In this document: positions 7,994 through 14,573 of the stretch, one piece after another
Position numbering within the stretch: position 1 is the first letter of the stretch
How the letters are laid out: each line of letters starts with the position of its first letter
The notes under the pieces: generated by a model
Database searches by the model: none
Told to the model about the DNA's origin: nothing
What the model saw: the letters and a program-made list of their open reading frames with translations, nothing else
DNA from: a virus
DNA length: 36,097 nt
Virus record (IMG/VR): IMGVR_UViG_3300045125_000025
Location: 1 to 36,097 of that record
Strand: one strand, 5' to 3'
Position numbers and translations under genes: made by a program

Positions 7994-8045
7994 AGAACCA
8001 GCGGATGAAGCGGACGGCAGAGCCGCCGCTTATCCTGCGTGTTCT
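7994..8045. repeat. attC-like hairpin A
   Basis: Ends AGAAC/GTTCT form the outer pair. Inner arms GGATGAAGCGGACGGC (8003-8018) and GCCGCCGCTTATCC pair perfectly except for two unpaired bases on the left arm, the G in GATGAAG and the A in CGGACGG. An unpaired segment separates the outer and inner arms, and the loop is three bases. This stem with fixed extrahelical bases is the architecture of an integron attC site. It follows the stop of the 8045-8368 gene (TGAGAAC) and precedes the DUF551 gene. Its flanks match those of site C (CTACGCYCACAGAACCA and GTTCTCAGCCTA). Confidence 0.6.
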
Positions 8046-8368
8046 CAGCCTAATCGTTCCAACAGCGAGCGAAGCGTCTCGCTCCATCCCCACCGTTCGC
8101 CCAGCCGCATAGCCTCGCCAATTGCATCGCGTTCCTCGTCAGTGAGCCGCATATCATCGAAGCCAATCCCGACAGGCCGATCAGGCGGAACCGGGTGCGT
8201 GTAGAGCGGCACAATCGTCCTGCCAGACGCCGCGTCGGCAGCCCCTTCTTCTGTGTACCCGATCCATGCAATGTCGCCGTCGTCGTTGATCGCAGCCCAC
8301 GCCACCGGCTGAGAACCAGCGGATGCAGGAGACGGCTCGGCCGCGTCTTGCGTGTTGTCAGTGTCCAT
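8045..8368 (-). CDS. Cassette-borne hypothetical protein with LLERLG C-terminus
   Basis: This is a 107-residue intact protein. The N-terminal part (ASAGSQPVAWAAINDDGDI) has the SQPVAW signature common in small phage proteins that carry a short beta domain ending in a VPLYTHP motif. The C-terminal part (MRLTDEERDAIGEAM, then SETLRSLLERLG) is clearly paralogous to the 9117-9386 protein. The start codon lies in the loop of attC-like site B, and its first 20 codons are encoded by the site's arm. Its stop TGA begins the outer arm of site A. Function is unknown. The gene is bounded on both sides by attC-like hairpins, as an integron cassette would be. Confidence 0.75.
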   Translation of the reverse strand: MDTDNTQDAAEPSPASAGSQPVAWAAINDDGDIAWIGYTEEGAADAASGRTIVPLYTHPVPPDRPVGIGFDDMRLTDEERDAIGEAMRLGERWGWSETLRSLLERLG

Positions 8369-8397
8369 GATTCGCCGCTCCTGATCCTGTGCGTTCT
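8312..8397. repeat. attC-like hairpin B
   Basis: Outer ends AGAAC (8312-8316) and GTTCT (8393-8397). The inner arms GGATGCAGGAGACGGC and GCCGCTCCTGATCC pair fully except for the same two extrahelical bases as in sites A, C and D. The loop is long, about 35 bases, and contains the ATG of the 8045-8368 gene, so the site lies partly in coding sequence. The 3' end of the preceding gene also runs into it. Long variable terminal structures are known in natural attC sites. Confidence 0.6.
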
Positions 8398-8733
8398 GTG
8401 GTTAATCGCTGCCGCAATTCGTACATAAAGTTTTGAACATTATGGCCGATATATCTCGCAAACTGTTTCATTTCAGCAACTTGCGTCGCGCGCAATTCAC
8501 TCTGTGATTTTGGACATCGCCTGCCATTTGGCCGCACGCTCCGACATGGCCCACTTCTTTGCGTCAGCCGCCTCGGACTGCAACTGCTCAACGGTCGCAA
8601 GCAACTGAACGAGACAATGCCTCGCGTCCACCATTGCGTTCCCGATCTCGCGCTCGCGGTCGGTGTTCCAAGGCCCGCCAGCCAGTCGCCTCAAGTCCGC
8701 AATCACACGGTCAACGGTTGGAAAGTCGCTCAT
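8358..8733 (-). CDS. Hypothetical coiled-coil protein (frameshifted)
   Basis: The first frame, from an ATG at 8733 overlapping the upstream stop, reads MSDFPTVDRVIADLRRLAGG and a coiled coil (VEQLQSEAADAKKWAM). It stops after an AAAA run near 8507. A single-base correction continues it in the frame reading SELRATQVAEMKQFARYIGH to a TGA at 8358, giving about 124 residues. The end overlaps both the start of the next gene and attC-like site B. Helical and soluble; function unknown. It shares the cassette between sites C and B with the 8730-9035 gene. Confidence 0.55.
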
Positions 8734-9035
8734 TCCCTGCCGTCCTTTATCCGAGCCTCGCTGCCTCGCTTGATGCCGCTTTCAACTGCGGCGCGAATCA
8801 GTGCCGCCATCTCTGCGATTGGCCGCGAGTCCATATCGTCCATGATGTCAGCAACCGCATCTTCCAGTGGGAGGTAAACGAACGTCGCCTCCTCGGCCAT
8901 GCTGTCCGTAGACGCAATGACGCACGGATCGCCCGTGCCATACGTCCCAGTCGTTGAGCCGTAAATCTTGAGTTCGTCAAACTCGCCGTCTGTCCGCAGC
9001 AGCATTCGGTCTTCAGCCTTTGTGCGTCCCATCAT
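8730..9035 (-). CDS. Cassette-borne hypothetical protein
   Basis: This is a 101-residue intact protein beginning MMGRTKAEDRMLLRTDGEFD, with a strong ribosome-binding site (AGGAGG) 7 bases before the ATG. It has an N-terminal beta-rich half and a helical C-terminal half containing EDAVADIMDDMDSRP and AALIRAAVESGIKRGSEARI. The latter is often found at the end of small phage and cassette proteins. It lies directly after attC-like site C and is coupled by ATGA to the next gene. No family is recognised. Confidence 0.72.
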   Translation of the reverse strand: MMGRTKAEDRMLLRTDGEFDELKIYGSTTGTYGTGDPCVIASTDSMAEEATFVYLPLEDAVADIMDDMDSRPIAEMAALIRAAVESGIKRGSEARIKDGRE

Positions 9036-9070
9036 TGTCCTCCTTTGTGAAAGTCCGATCCTACGCCCAC

Positions 9071-9117
9071 AGAACCACGCGATGCAGCGGACTGCGCCCG
9101 CTGATCGCTGGCGTTCT
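9071..9117. repeat. attC-like hairpin C
   Basis: This 47-base imperfect palindrome has AGAAC/GTTCT ends. Inner arms GCGATGCAGCGGACTGC and GCCCGCTGATCGC pair with two unpaired left-arm bases in the same positions as in the other three sites. On the plus strand it translates as NHAMQRTAP, a string I recall as recurring in spurious small proteins of planctomycetes and verrucomicrobia; that is recollection, not a search. It starts at the stop of the 9117-9386 gene and precedes the ribosome-binding site of the 8730-9035 gene. Confidence 0.65.
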
Positions 9118-9386
9118 CAGCCTAGTCTCTCCAGCAGAGCGCGCAGCAACGCCGCATCATCTCGGTGCCACTTCGCCTCTGGGTGCAGGCCAGCAGACTC
9201 AGCGTCGTCAGCCACGCCCTCGTTCCATGTCGCTGCCCGGCGGATCGCCTCCCGCTCCTCGCCGGTGAGCCGCAGCCGCTGAATCTCCCGGTACTGATCC
9301 TGCTCTGTAGCCGTGCATGCGCAATCGGCGGGGCCGCACATCGGGCAATCGTTCTTGAGCATGGCAAGGATTTCCCTGTCTGTCAT
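9117..9386 (-). CDS. Cassette-borne protein with Cys cluster and LLERLG C-terminus
   Basis: This 89-residue protein starts by ATGA overlap with the previous gene. Its N-terminus carries a compact Cys cluster (NDCPMCGPADCACTATEQ) that could bind zinc. Its C-terminus (RLTGEEREAIRRAATW, then DDAALLRALLERLG) matches the end of the 8045-8368 protein. The two genes share a C-terminal module and both end with TGA immediately at an attC-like hairpin. The shared ending suggests duplication of a cassette with exchange of the N-terminal domain. Function is unknown. Confidence 0.75.
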   Translation of the reverse strand: MTDREILAMLKNDCPMCGPADCACTATEQDQYREIQRLRLTGEEREAIRRAATWNEGVADDAESAGLHPEAKWHRDDAALLRALLERLG

Positions 9387-9910
9387 GTGTCTCGCGTCTC
9401 CCTACAGTGTGACTGCACACTACCCTCGCACGGTGTAGCGTGCGTCTGCGGTGCAGCGTACAGCGGAGCGACGCTCCACCCCACTCGTCTGCGGCGGCCT
9501 GTGCCTGCGCCTGCATCATGTAGACCGCCGACGATTCGCTGCCATCGGTGGCGTCATGCCAGCCATGCGACAGGCTGCGGACTATCACTTTCGCGTTTCG
9601 CGATAGGCGAAAATGTATCGCCGATGCCCAGCACGGGTCGCGTCACGGGTTTATCAGTCCCGTCGCTGCCGTGTCCGCCACCGGGTTCCCCAGTTGCGGA
9701 ATCTGTTCGGGCTATCGCCATCGGCGCGGCGTCATGATTTGTTTCCCACTCAGGCCGCAGCCTGACGAGCAGCGACCGCAGGATGCCGTAGTCTTCCATG
9801 CAGGCAATCCGACCTTCCACCACAACGTATTCCAGGGCGTCGATCTCGGCTTCTGACAGCCCGTGAGAACCACCCGATGCAACGGACGGCCCTGCTACGT
9901 CATGTGTCAT
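9383..9910 (-). CDS. Cassette-borne SQPVAW/VPLYAAPQ-type phage protein (frameshifted)
   Basis: It starts MTHDVAGPSVASGGSHGLSE at 9910, inside the loop of attC-like site D. The first frame runs through a helical domain (IDALEYVVVEGRIACMEDYG) to SDSPQPVAW near 9560. The continuation is in a second frame (HDATDGSESSAVYMMQAQAQ) and, after 9480, a third (GWSVAPLYAAPQTHATP), ending at the TGA that overlaps the next ATG. The PVAW...PLYAAPQ pair bounds a domain very common in small phage proteins of unknown function. About 175 residues once two indels are corrected. Confidence 0.6.
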
Positions 9911-9950
9911 GGTTCTTCCTCCGGTGGCCGCCGTTGATCGGTAGCGTTCT
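9866..9950. repeat. attC-like hairpin D
   Basis: Outer ends AGAAC (9866-9870) and GTTCT (9946-9950). Inner arms CCGATGCAACGGACGGCC and GGCCGCCGTTGATCGG pair perfectly except for two extrahelical left-arm bases, in exactly the same places as in sites A-C. The loop, about 40 bases, contains the ATG of the 9383-9910 gene. It is the cleanest of the four pairings and marks the upstream border of the cassette block, adjacent to the HTH gene 9949-10305. Confidence 0.65.
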
Positions 9951-10305
9951 ACACCGCCGCCACACGCCGCCGCCGTGGCCCGGATGTAACCAACGCGGTG
10001 ACGCCAATCTCAAGCCTGGCCGGCTCGCCGCGTTGTTCTTTTTCCCGGCGGAACATTTCGGCTCTGGCCGCTACCCACGGCGACAGTGCCAGCGAGTCCT
10101 GCGACCGCAGTTCCTCGGCGTCTGATGGTGCGTCGTTGTCGCTGGTGTCCCGCCATACGGGCCTAGCAGCAAGCCCGTAGTACGCCGCCGCACGACGCAG
10201 GTAGGTCGTGCTGATGCCGAGCTTTATTGCCACGTCCTCTGGCCTGATGGTGTGGTCGTTCCACAGGCGGAACAACGCCGGCACGTCAATCGCTTTGCGT
10301 GGCAT
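9949..10305 (-). CDS. HTH-domain small regulator
   Basis: This is a 118-residue protein. The first 45 residues form a helix-turn-helix: VPALFRLWNDHT is the first helix, EDVAIKLGISTTYLRRAAAY the turn and recognition helix. An acidic linker (DTSDNDAPSDAEE) and a basic C-terminus (MFRREKEQRGEPARLE) follow. The layout resembles resolvase-like or sigma-like HTH proteins that recruit to DNA. It is the last early gene before the cassette block. Its stop lies at the outer end of site D. The targets are unknown. Confidence 0.7.
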   Translation of the reverse strand: MPRKAIDVPALFRLWNDHTIRPEDVAIKLGISTTYLRRAAAYYGLAARPVWRDTSDNDAPSDAEELRSQDSLALSPWVAARAEMFRREKEQRGEPARLEIGVTALVTSGPRRRRVAAV

Positions 10306-10308
10306 CTG

Positions 10309-10455
10309 TCATCCTTTCGCTGCTAGGTAGAGTCCGACGTTAGCCGCCGCGTACCCGGCGTAGGCGATGGCAAGCCCGTGCTTGCCATGCCACGCCAGGT
10401 CTGCGGACACCCACACGTAAATCACGCCCGTCAGGGCGATGAGCCACGGTGCCAT
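10309..10455 (-). CDS. 48-residue membrane protein
   Basis: The ATG at 10453-10455 overlaps the sliding-clamp stop (TGATG). The protein is two short hydrophobic helices, APWLIALTGVIYVWVSADL and GLAIAYAGYAAANVGLYLA, separated by a His/Lys turn. The pattern of a two-helix hairpin with YAAANVGL is familiar from small phage inner-membrane proteins of unknown function. Starts further upstream in the same frame overlap the clamp gene and are less likely. Confidence 0.65.
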   Translation of the reverse strand: MAPWLIALTGVIYVWVSADLAWHGKHGLAIAYAGYAAANVGLYLAAKG

Positions 10456-11564
10456 CAGTCGGCCGCCAGCGGCATGATCACGCCCGTGTACGGGCCGCAC
10501 CGCAGCAGCACACGGCTCTGCCGGTCGGTGGCGTACACGTCAACCTGCGGCTCTTCGTCCAGCGGAATCGACCGCAAGAACTCAGCCAGAAATCTTGGGT
10601 CGACCTTTGTGCCGCTGGCGGTGCCGGCCTGCACGACCTCACACTTCACGGTGCTTTCGCCGTACTCGGCAGACCGGGCCGACAGCACGAGCTTCCCGCT
10701 GGTGTAGTCCAGCTCGATGCCCTTGCTCTGCTCGCTGGTCACGATGGCCGCAGACCGCACGGCGGCAAGCAGCTGCTGCACATCGAGCACCGTAGCCGTG
10801 CCCTCGGGATCGCCGACCACATCGCGCCACCTCGGGAATCGCCCGTCGATGAGCGTGCCGGTTACGGTCGTGCCTTCCAAGTCGAACCGCACTTCCTTGG
10901 CGTTCGCCTCAACCTGCACCGAGCCGTTGCCAGTGGCCATCGCCGCAACGATGTCCAGCACCCTGCGTGGCACCAGCGTTGCCGAGTCATCCACGGCCTG
11001 GTCGGTCTCGGTCTCAACGCACGCCAGCCGCCGGCCGTCTGTCGCCACCCACGTTGGGTTTCCCTTTTCAACCTCAATCAGCACGGCACCAAGTGCGTAC
11101 CTGCTGCTTTCGGTATCGGTGGCGTACGTGGTCGCCCTCGCCGCCCTGGCGAACTGGTCAGCAGGCAGCCGGCAGATTGCCTTGAGGCTGGTGGGCTCCC
11201 ACGTCGGGTACTCGTGCACATCCTCAGTGGGCAGCTCCCACTTGCCGCCACCGCACTTGACGGTCACAGTCGTGCCGTTGGCCTTGAGCGTCACGCTGTC
11301 GCCGGTCGCCGCCCGCACGATGGCCAGCAGCCTTTCGTGCGGCACAAGAAACGCCTCGCACATCTCGCCGATGGTGCGGTCAATCCGCACCTCGAGGTCT
11401 GTTCCAGAGATGACGCCTTCGCCGATGCGGCAGTTGGCCAGTATTGGCTTCGCTGGTCGCGTGGGCGTCGCCGGCTTGATCGCCACCAAGGCGTCAAGAA
11501 GCTCGGCCCTCGCCATCGTCAGGGTAGTACTGGAAACCTTCGGCTTCGTAGCGGTTGCGGTCAT
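10455..11564 (-). CDS. dnaN: DNA polymerase III beta subunit (sliding clamp)
   Basis: This intact 369-residue protein is the usual length of bacterial beta clamps (about 366). Three repeated clamp domains are recognisable: domain 1 with ILANCRIGEGVISGTDLEVR and a EYPTWEPTS loop; domain 2 with VEKGNPTWVATDGRRLACVE, the conserved TDGRRLA; domain 3 with GKLVLSARSAEYGESTVKCE and a C-terminal YTGVIMPLAAD, matching the typical VxMPMRL end. It encircles DNA and tethers the replicative polymerase. No polymerase gene is in the window, so it presumably recruits host Pol III. Start at 11564 is supported by AAAGGA upstream. The preceding small gene overlaps by about 70 bases. Confidence 0.93.
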   Translation of the reverse strand: MTATATKPKVSSTTLTMARAELLDALVAIKPATPTRPAKPILANCRIGEGVISGTDLEVRIDRTIGEMCEAFLVPHERLLAIVRAATGDSVTLKANGTTVTVKCGGGKWELPTEDVHEYPTWEPTSLKAICRLPADQFARAARATTYATDTESSRYALGAVLIEVEKGNPTWVATDGRRLACVETETDQAVDDSATLVPRRVLDIVAAMATGNGSVQVEANAKEVRFDLEGTTVTGTLIDGRFPRWRDVVGDPEGTATVLDVQQLLAAVRSAAIVTSEQSKGIELDYTSGKLVLSARSAEYGESTVKCEVVQAGTASGTKVDPRFLAEFLRSIPLDEEPQVDVYATDRQSRVLLRCGPYTGVIMPLAAD

Positions 11565-11679
11565 GGTCAGAGTCCTTTCTGTTGCGAACCACCGTCACGC
11601 CCACGGCACACCCGAGGGCGAATGTCAAGACGTTGAACAACATGCCCAACGCAATGCAGGTGAACTCAGAGACGGTCAT
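11494..11679 (-). CDS. 61-residue one-TM protein
   Basis: It begins MTVSEFTCIALGMLFNVLTF with a hydrophobic segment to about residue 31 and then a charged tail (RNRKDSDHDRNRYEAEG). Its ATG overlaps the previous TGA (ATGA). The last 23 codons lie inside dnaN in another frame. This could be a true overlap, or an indel could hide an earlier stop. The N-terminal membrane anchor is convincing; function is unknown. Confidence 0.55.
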   Translation of the reverse strand: MTVSEFTCIALGMLFNVLTFALGCAVGVTVVRNRKDSDHDRNRYEAEGFQYYPDDGEGRAS

Positions 11680-11918
11680 GCCGCACCGCCTTTCTGAGAG
11701 CCATAATGCAGCACGAACAGATGAGCGGCGTCGGCCTCGGCCTGGTCACGGTCGTGCCGAAGTTGGTTGTTTTCTCTGCACTTTTCACGAATGGCGTCTG
11801 ACGCCCACTCAAGAAGCATCCGCGTCGAGTCTGGAATGTCTTGCTTCCATGCCGCTTTCGCACACATGCGAGCCAGCACCAGCGGAGCCGGTGCCGGGTA
11901 CGGGTTGTCACTCGGCAC
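11676..11918 (-). CDS. Hypothetical 80-residue protein
   Basis: It starts at a GTG (11916-11918) overlapping the stop of the LexA-like gene, giving VPSDNPYPAPAPLVLARMCA. The rest is helical (TRMLLEWASDAIREKCREN, then LRHDRDQAEADAAHLF) with a coiled-coil character. The open frame extends further upstream, but only antisense to the LexA-like gene's codons. Function is unknown. It belongs to the early operon, tightly coupled on both sides. Confidence 0.6.
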   Translation of the reverse strand: MPSDNPYPAPAPLVLARMCAKAAWKQDIPDSTRMLLEWASDAIREKCRENNQLRHDRDQAEADAAHLFVLHYGSQKGGAA

Positions 11919-12141
11919 TGAGCACCTCGATTCCACGCGGCTTGCCATGAGCCATGCGGATGTGGCCCTTTCGCTCAAGAGCCTCAAGGTGCCCAGTGAC
12001 GCCGTGCGGCGACTTGATTGAGAACGCTGCGGCAATCTCTCGCACGGTCGGCGAGTAGTACCCCATGTTCGCCTTGATCCACTCCAGCACCTCACGCTGG
12101 CGAGCGGTGAGCGGAAGCGGTTCGGTGGTCTCTGTGGTCAT
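11908..12141 (-). CDS. LexA-type winged-helix protein without peptidase domain
   Basis: This 77-residue protein, MTTETTEPLPLTARQREVLE..., matches only the N-terminal DNA-binding domain of LexA. TARQREVLEWIKANMGYYSP is helix 1, TVREIAAAFSIKSPHGVTGH is the helix-turn-helix with the SP-x-GV-x-H-L-x-ALE-KG hallmark, and ERKGHIRMAHGKPRGIEVL is the wing. The self-cleaving S24 peptidase domain is absent, so it cannot be inactivated by RecA in the LexA way. The start at 12141 overlaps the upstream stop (ATGA). It may be the phage repressor, an antagonist of host LexA, or an early-gene regulator. It is the only LexA/Cro-like protein I see. Confidence 0.82.
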   Translation of the reverse strand: MTTETTEPLPLTARQREVLEWIKANMGYYSPTVREIAAAFSIKSPHGVTGHLEALERKGHIRMAHGKPRGIEVLSAE

Positions 12142-12984
12142 TGCAAATCCTCCTCCTTGAGTTTCACGGCGGCCGCAAGCGCGGCCACTTCCTTCGGCGT
12201 GCGGTACGCGGCCGGCTGGTAACGGTCCTTCCACACCTTCGGTGCCGGCTTGTCATCAGGCCGGCGGCCTGGCTCGCGGTGCGTTCCGCCCTTGTCCTGG
12301 CACCGCTGCAGCCATCCCACGAGAAACCGCCGCCAGTTCCGTTTGCCGCACCGCTTCGGGTTCGCCTTCAGCCAGGCCGTGGCCTTGGCCAGTTCCTGGT
12401 CAAGAACGGCACCGGGAAAAGCTGTGGCCCATTCCTGGCGGTCTGCGTCAGTGATCCCGCACCAGCCCGCGTCAGCATCCCACGACACGACAGGCTTCGC
12501 CCGCGAGCGAGACGGCGTAGCCGGCTTGCTCGTGGGAACCGGCGCAGCCGGTATGTATTCTTCTCTCCTGTCCTCTCCTCTCCTCTCCTCTGGTGACGGT
12601 GCAGCGTCACCACCATGTGACGCTGATGCGTCACGCGGCCTTCGCCGGTACCCGTCCTGCCGGCGGGCGTGAAGCGTGCGAGCCTTGGCAGCCTGGGAAA
12701 AACGCTTGTCCCAGCCCTCAACAGTCGCGTGCGGCCCGTCAAAACGGAGCCAGCCCACGCGAGCCACGGCCAACCAAAACGCCTCGTCACCGCCGCAGGC
12801 CGTCGCAATGCGGGCCGGTGTGGCCCGGATCACGCCGTCCGCTGTCACCATCGCGGCCCACGACCACAACTGAATGAGACGCCAGCCGACAACCTCAACA
12901 GGTAGGCCGGTCTCGTCCACCAGCTTCGAGCACCTCGGGCTTAGTGCCGAGGTTGCAGTCAATGGGCACCCACTCACCGGCCAT
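12138..12984 (-). CDS. Phage replication initiator-like protein (frameshifted near start)
   Basis: It starts MAGEWVPIDCNLGTKPEVL at an ATG preceded by AGGAGG. After one indel near 12920 it continues KLVDETGLPVEVVGWRLIQL, a winged-helix N-terminal domain, then RVGWLRFDGPHATVEGWDKR and FSQAAKARTLHARRQDGYRR. This arrangement is common in phage replication organiser and DnaT/DnaD-like proteins. A charged low-complexity hinge (EERRGEDRREEY) leads to a C-terminal helical domain with KRCGKRNWRRFLVGWLQRCQ, the YNW-type end that contacts single-stranded DNA or helicase. About 281 residues. The iteron-like cluster at 12559-12634 falls inside it, as in lambda O. It probably recruits the host DnaB helicase. 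Confidence 0.7.
12559..12634. other. Candidate replication origin inside the initiator gene
   Basis: A polypyrimidine tract (TCCTC pentamers, 12559-12590) is followed by four hexamers in alternating orientation: GTGACG at 12593, CGTCAC at 12605, GTGACG at 12617, CGTCAC at 12629. They are spaced exactly 12 bases apart start to start, so each pair forms a dyad and the unit repeats every 24 bases. This regularity is stronger than coding needs require. Position inside the initiator gene parallels phage lambda, where iterons for protein O lie within O. Confidence 0.5.
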
Positions 12985-12993
12985 CCTGGCCTC

Positions 12994-13922
12994 CTAAAAA
13001 AGCACCACAGCCCCAAACCGCGAGAACGCATCACAAAACTTTTCCGCGTTCGGCCCGATGTAAACGGCAACTTGGCCCTGTACTGGCGTGTTTGCAGGCT
13101 TGCCTGTTTTGTCAAGAAACCGGATTCGGCCTTTGAATAAGCACGCCGCCGAAGATACAGAAGCCAACTGGTGAAACCACGCCGTGTCGGTTGCGTTATT
13201 GACCAGAACAATGGCCTGCTCAAAACGCTGCGATTCATACACAACCTTTGCTGCAAACAGACCGATCAGGTCTTTTGAGTAAGGAGGGTTAAGCCAGACG
13301 TTCCCTCGCCACGGCTTGTCCAGGCCGTTGTCCTCAATGTCGAAATACCGCTTCGCCATCACGTTCGCTTGGGCCGTCTCGCAACTCGCTGGATCGAGGT
13401 CGATGCTGCCCATAGCATCGCGTGCTGCCTCAATGTATTCCTGCGGCGTGTACCACTCGTTCTCGCCGCTGTTGAGGGAAACATGGCTTCCGTTGGCAAT
13501 CTTCAGCAGTCCGGCTTGTGTCACCTCGCGGCCTTCATCGCGGCACGACTCGACGTAAGCCTCAAACTGCTCGTCCGGCACTTTCGCCTCCCGCTGCCAG
13601 CGAGACGACTGCTGCTCGGTTACGCCAAGTTCCGCAAGCGAAGTCTCAGCGGTAACCGCTGACACGATGTCAGGAGTTTTTGGCGGCCTGCCGCCCTTCG
13701 GTTTCTCCATCGCCGCCAACATCTCGCCGGCCCTTCCGCTCGGCGCAACTTGATTTCTGACGCAGCGTTGGCAGCGTCTAGGCTGTCAGCGGCAGCTTTG
13801 ACGTAAATGCGAAGTGCTTCTGCCTGGTCGCGTATCTGCAAAACGTCATTCAGCGTCGAGGCCGACGCCAACGCTCGGCGTGCCTCGCTGATCTTTGCAA
13901 TGCTTGTTACGGCAGCAGCCAT
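12994..13922 (-). CDS. HTH-fused DNA N6-adenine methyltransferase (Dam family, frameshifted)
   Basis: The N-terminal part, MAAAVTSIAKISEARRALAS..., is a helical coiled-coil region that runs in one frame to about 13745. An indel then leads into KPKGGRPPKTPDIVSAVTAE, ELGVTEQQSSRWQREAKVPD (a DNA-binding HTH) and the catalytic domain: NEWYTPQEYIEAARDAMGSI, IDLDPASCETAQAN (SAM site) and NVWLNPPYSKDL (the NPPY version of motif IV). This domain order is standard for phage Dam-family adenine methyltransferases. It methylates adenine in DNA, protecting phage DNA from restriction or regulating replication. About 306 residues. The start at 13922 overlaps the end of the HNH gene. Confidence 0.85.
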
Positions 13923-14514
13923 GTTTCAAACCCTTTCCAGCCCAGCCAGTGCGCGTACTGAACAGAAACGCCGCTGGGAAACTTGAGCCTGCAGTCTTCG
14001 TGCACGCGGTCGTGGCACCCATCGCACAACGTCAACAAATCAACGATCGGCTCGTTGAACAGGTTGGCGTACGAAACGTGATGGCACCGCAAGGAGTCAA
14101 CGTTCCAGCACAGCACACACCTATGGCTGTCTTTTTCAAGCCGCAATGCGCGAGCGGAAATCCAGTGCGGAGTTGCGTAATAAGCCGCCTTCATGTCTGG
14201 CGTAACACGCGCCAGCAAAGGCCGCTGCGTTACATCACGCAACATATATGGCTTTGCAATCGACCCGTCGCCGGTAATGGCAAAGCCGTGAGCGTTTCTC
14301 AACTGCTCTATGACTGGCGCAAGTCTGCTGCCGTTTTTTACGCTTGACTCATAATCTTTTTTGTTTACAGCCGCGCCCCTTCGCAGCGTTGCCAAAACGT
14401 TAGCCTGCGCTTCGTCTCTTTCGTGGAAACACCGTACGTCATCTACTGCCGCCCGCGCTAAAAAAGTGGCATTTCAAGCCGAAGAGAATCAATGTCTGGC
14501 CAATAGTCGCTCAT
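13907..14514 (-). CDS. HNH endonuclease, early region (frameshifted)
   Basis: The ATG at 14514, preceded by GGAGGG, opens MSDYWPDIDSLRLEMPLF. A run of six T (seven expected) near 14462 then breaks the frame. Restoring one T gives ARAAVDDVRCFHERDEAQAN and the long remaining frame. The C-terminal half has HRCVLCWNVDSLRCHHVSY and LLTLCDGCHDRVHED, the Cys pairs and the His-His-His/Asn metal site of an HNH nuclease. About 202 residues. It may be a homing-type nuclease or a genuine replication or recombination nuclease beside Bet and the methyltransferase. It is distinct from the terminase-associated HNH at 54-368. Confidence 0.8.
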
Positions 14515-14573
14515 CCGTTGAGCCCTCCGTGTCGTGCGTGCATTGGCCCGTGTCGCTGGACTGCGTCCGGTGA

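Noticed and set aside
7994-9950. The four hairpins as Rho-independent terminators
   Set aside because: No T-runs follow the stems, two loops contain start codons, and the two unpaired bases are conserved in position, which terminators do not need.
10449-11636. Long open frame on the plus strand opposite the sliding clamp (395 codons), with similar ones at 30746-31696 and 32626-33567
   Set aside because: They mirror the codon pattern of intact or well-supported minus-strand genes (dnaN, major capsid, portal), have low-complexity or Arg/His/Pro-rich composition, no ribosome-binding sites and no recognisable motif.
12559-12634. TCCTC pentamers and GTGACG repeats as a CRISPR or simple microsatellite
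   Set aside because: The unit is far too short for CRISPR and there are no spacers. The hexamers alternate orientation with a fixed 12-base phase, which a microsatellite would not show.
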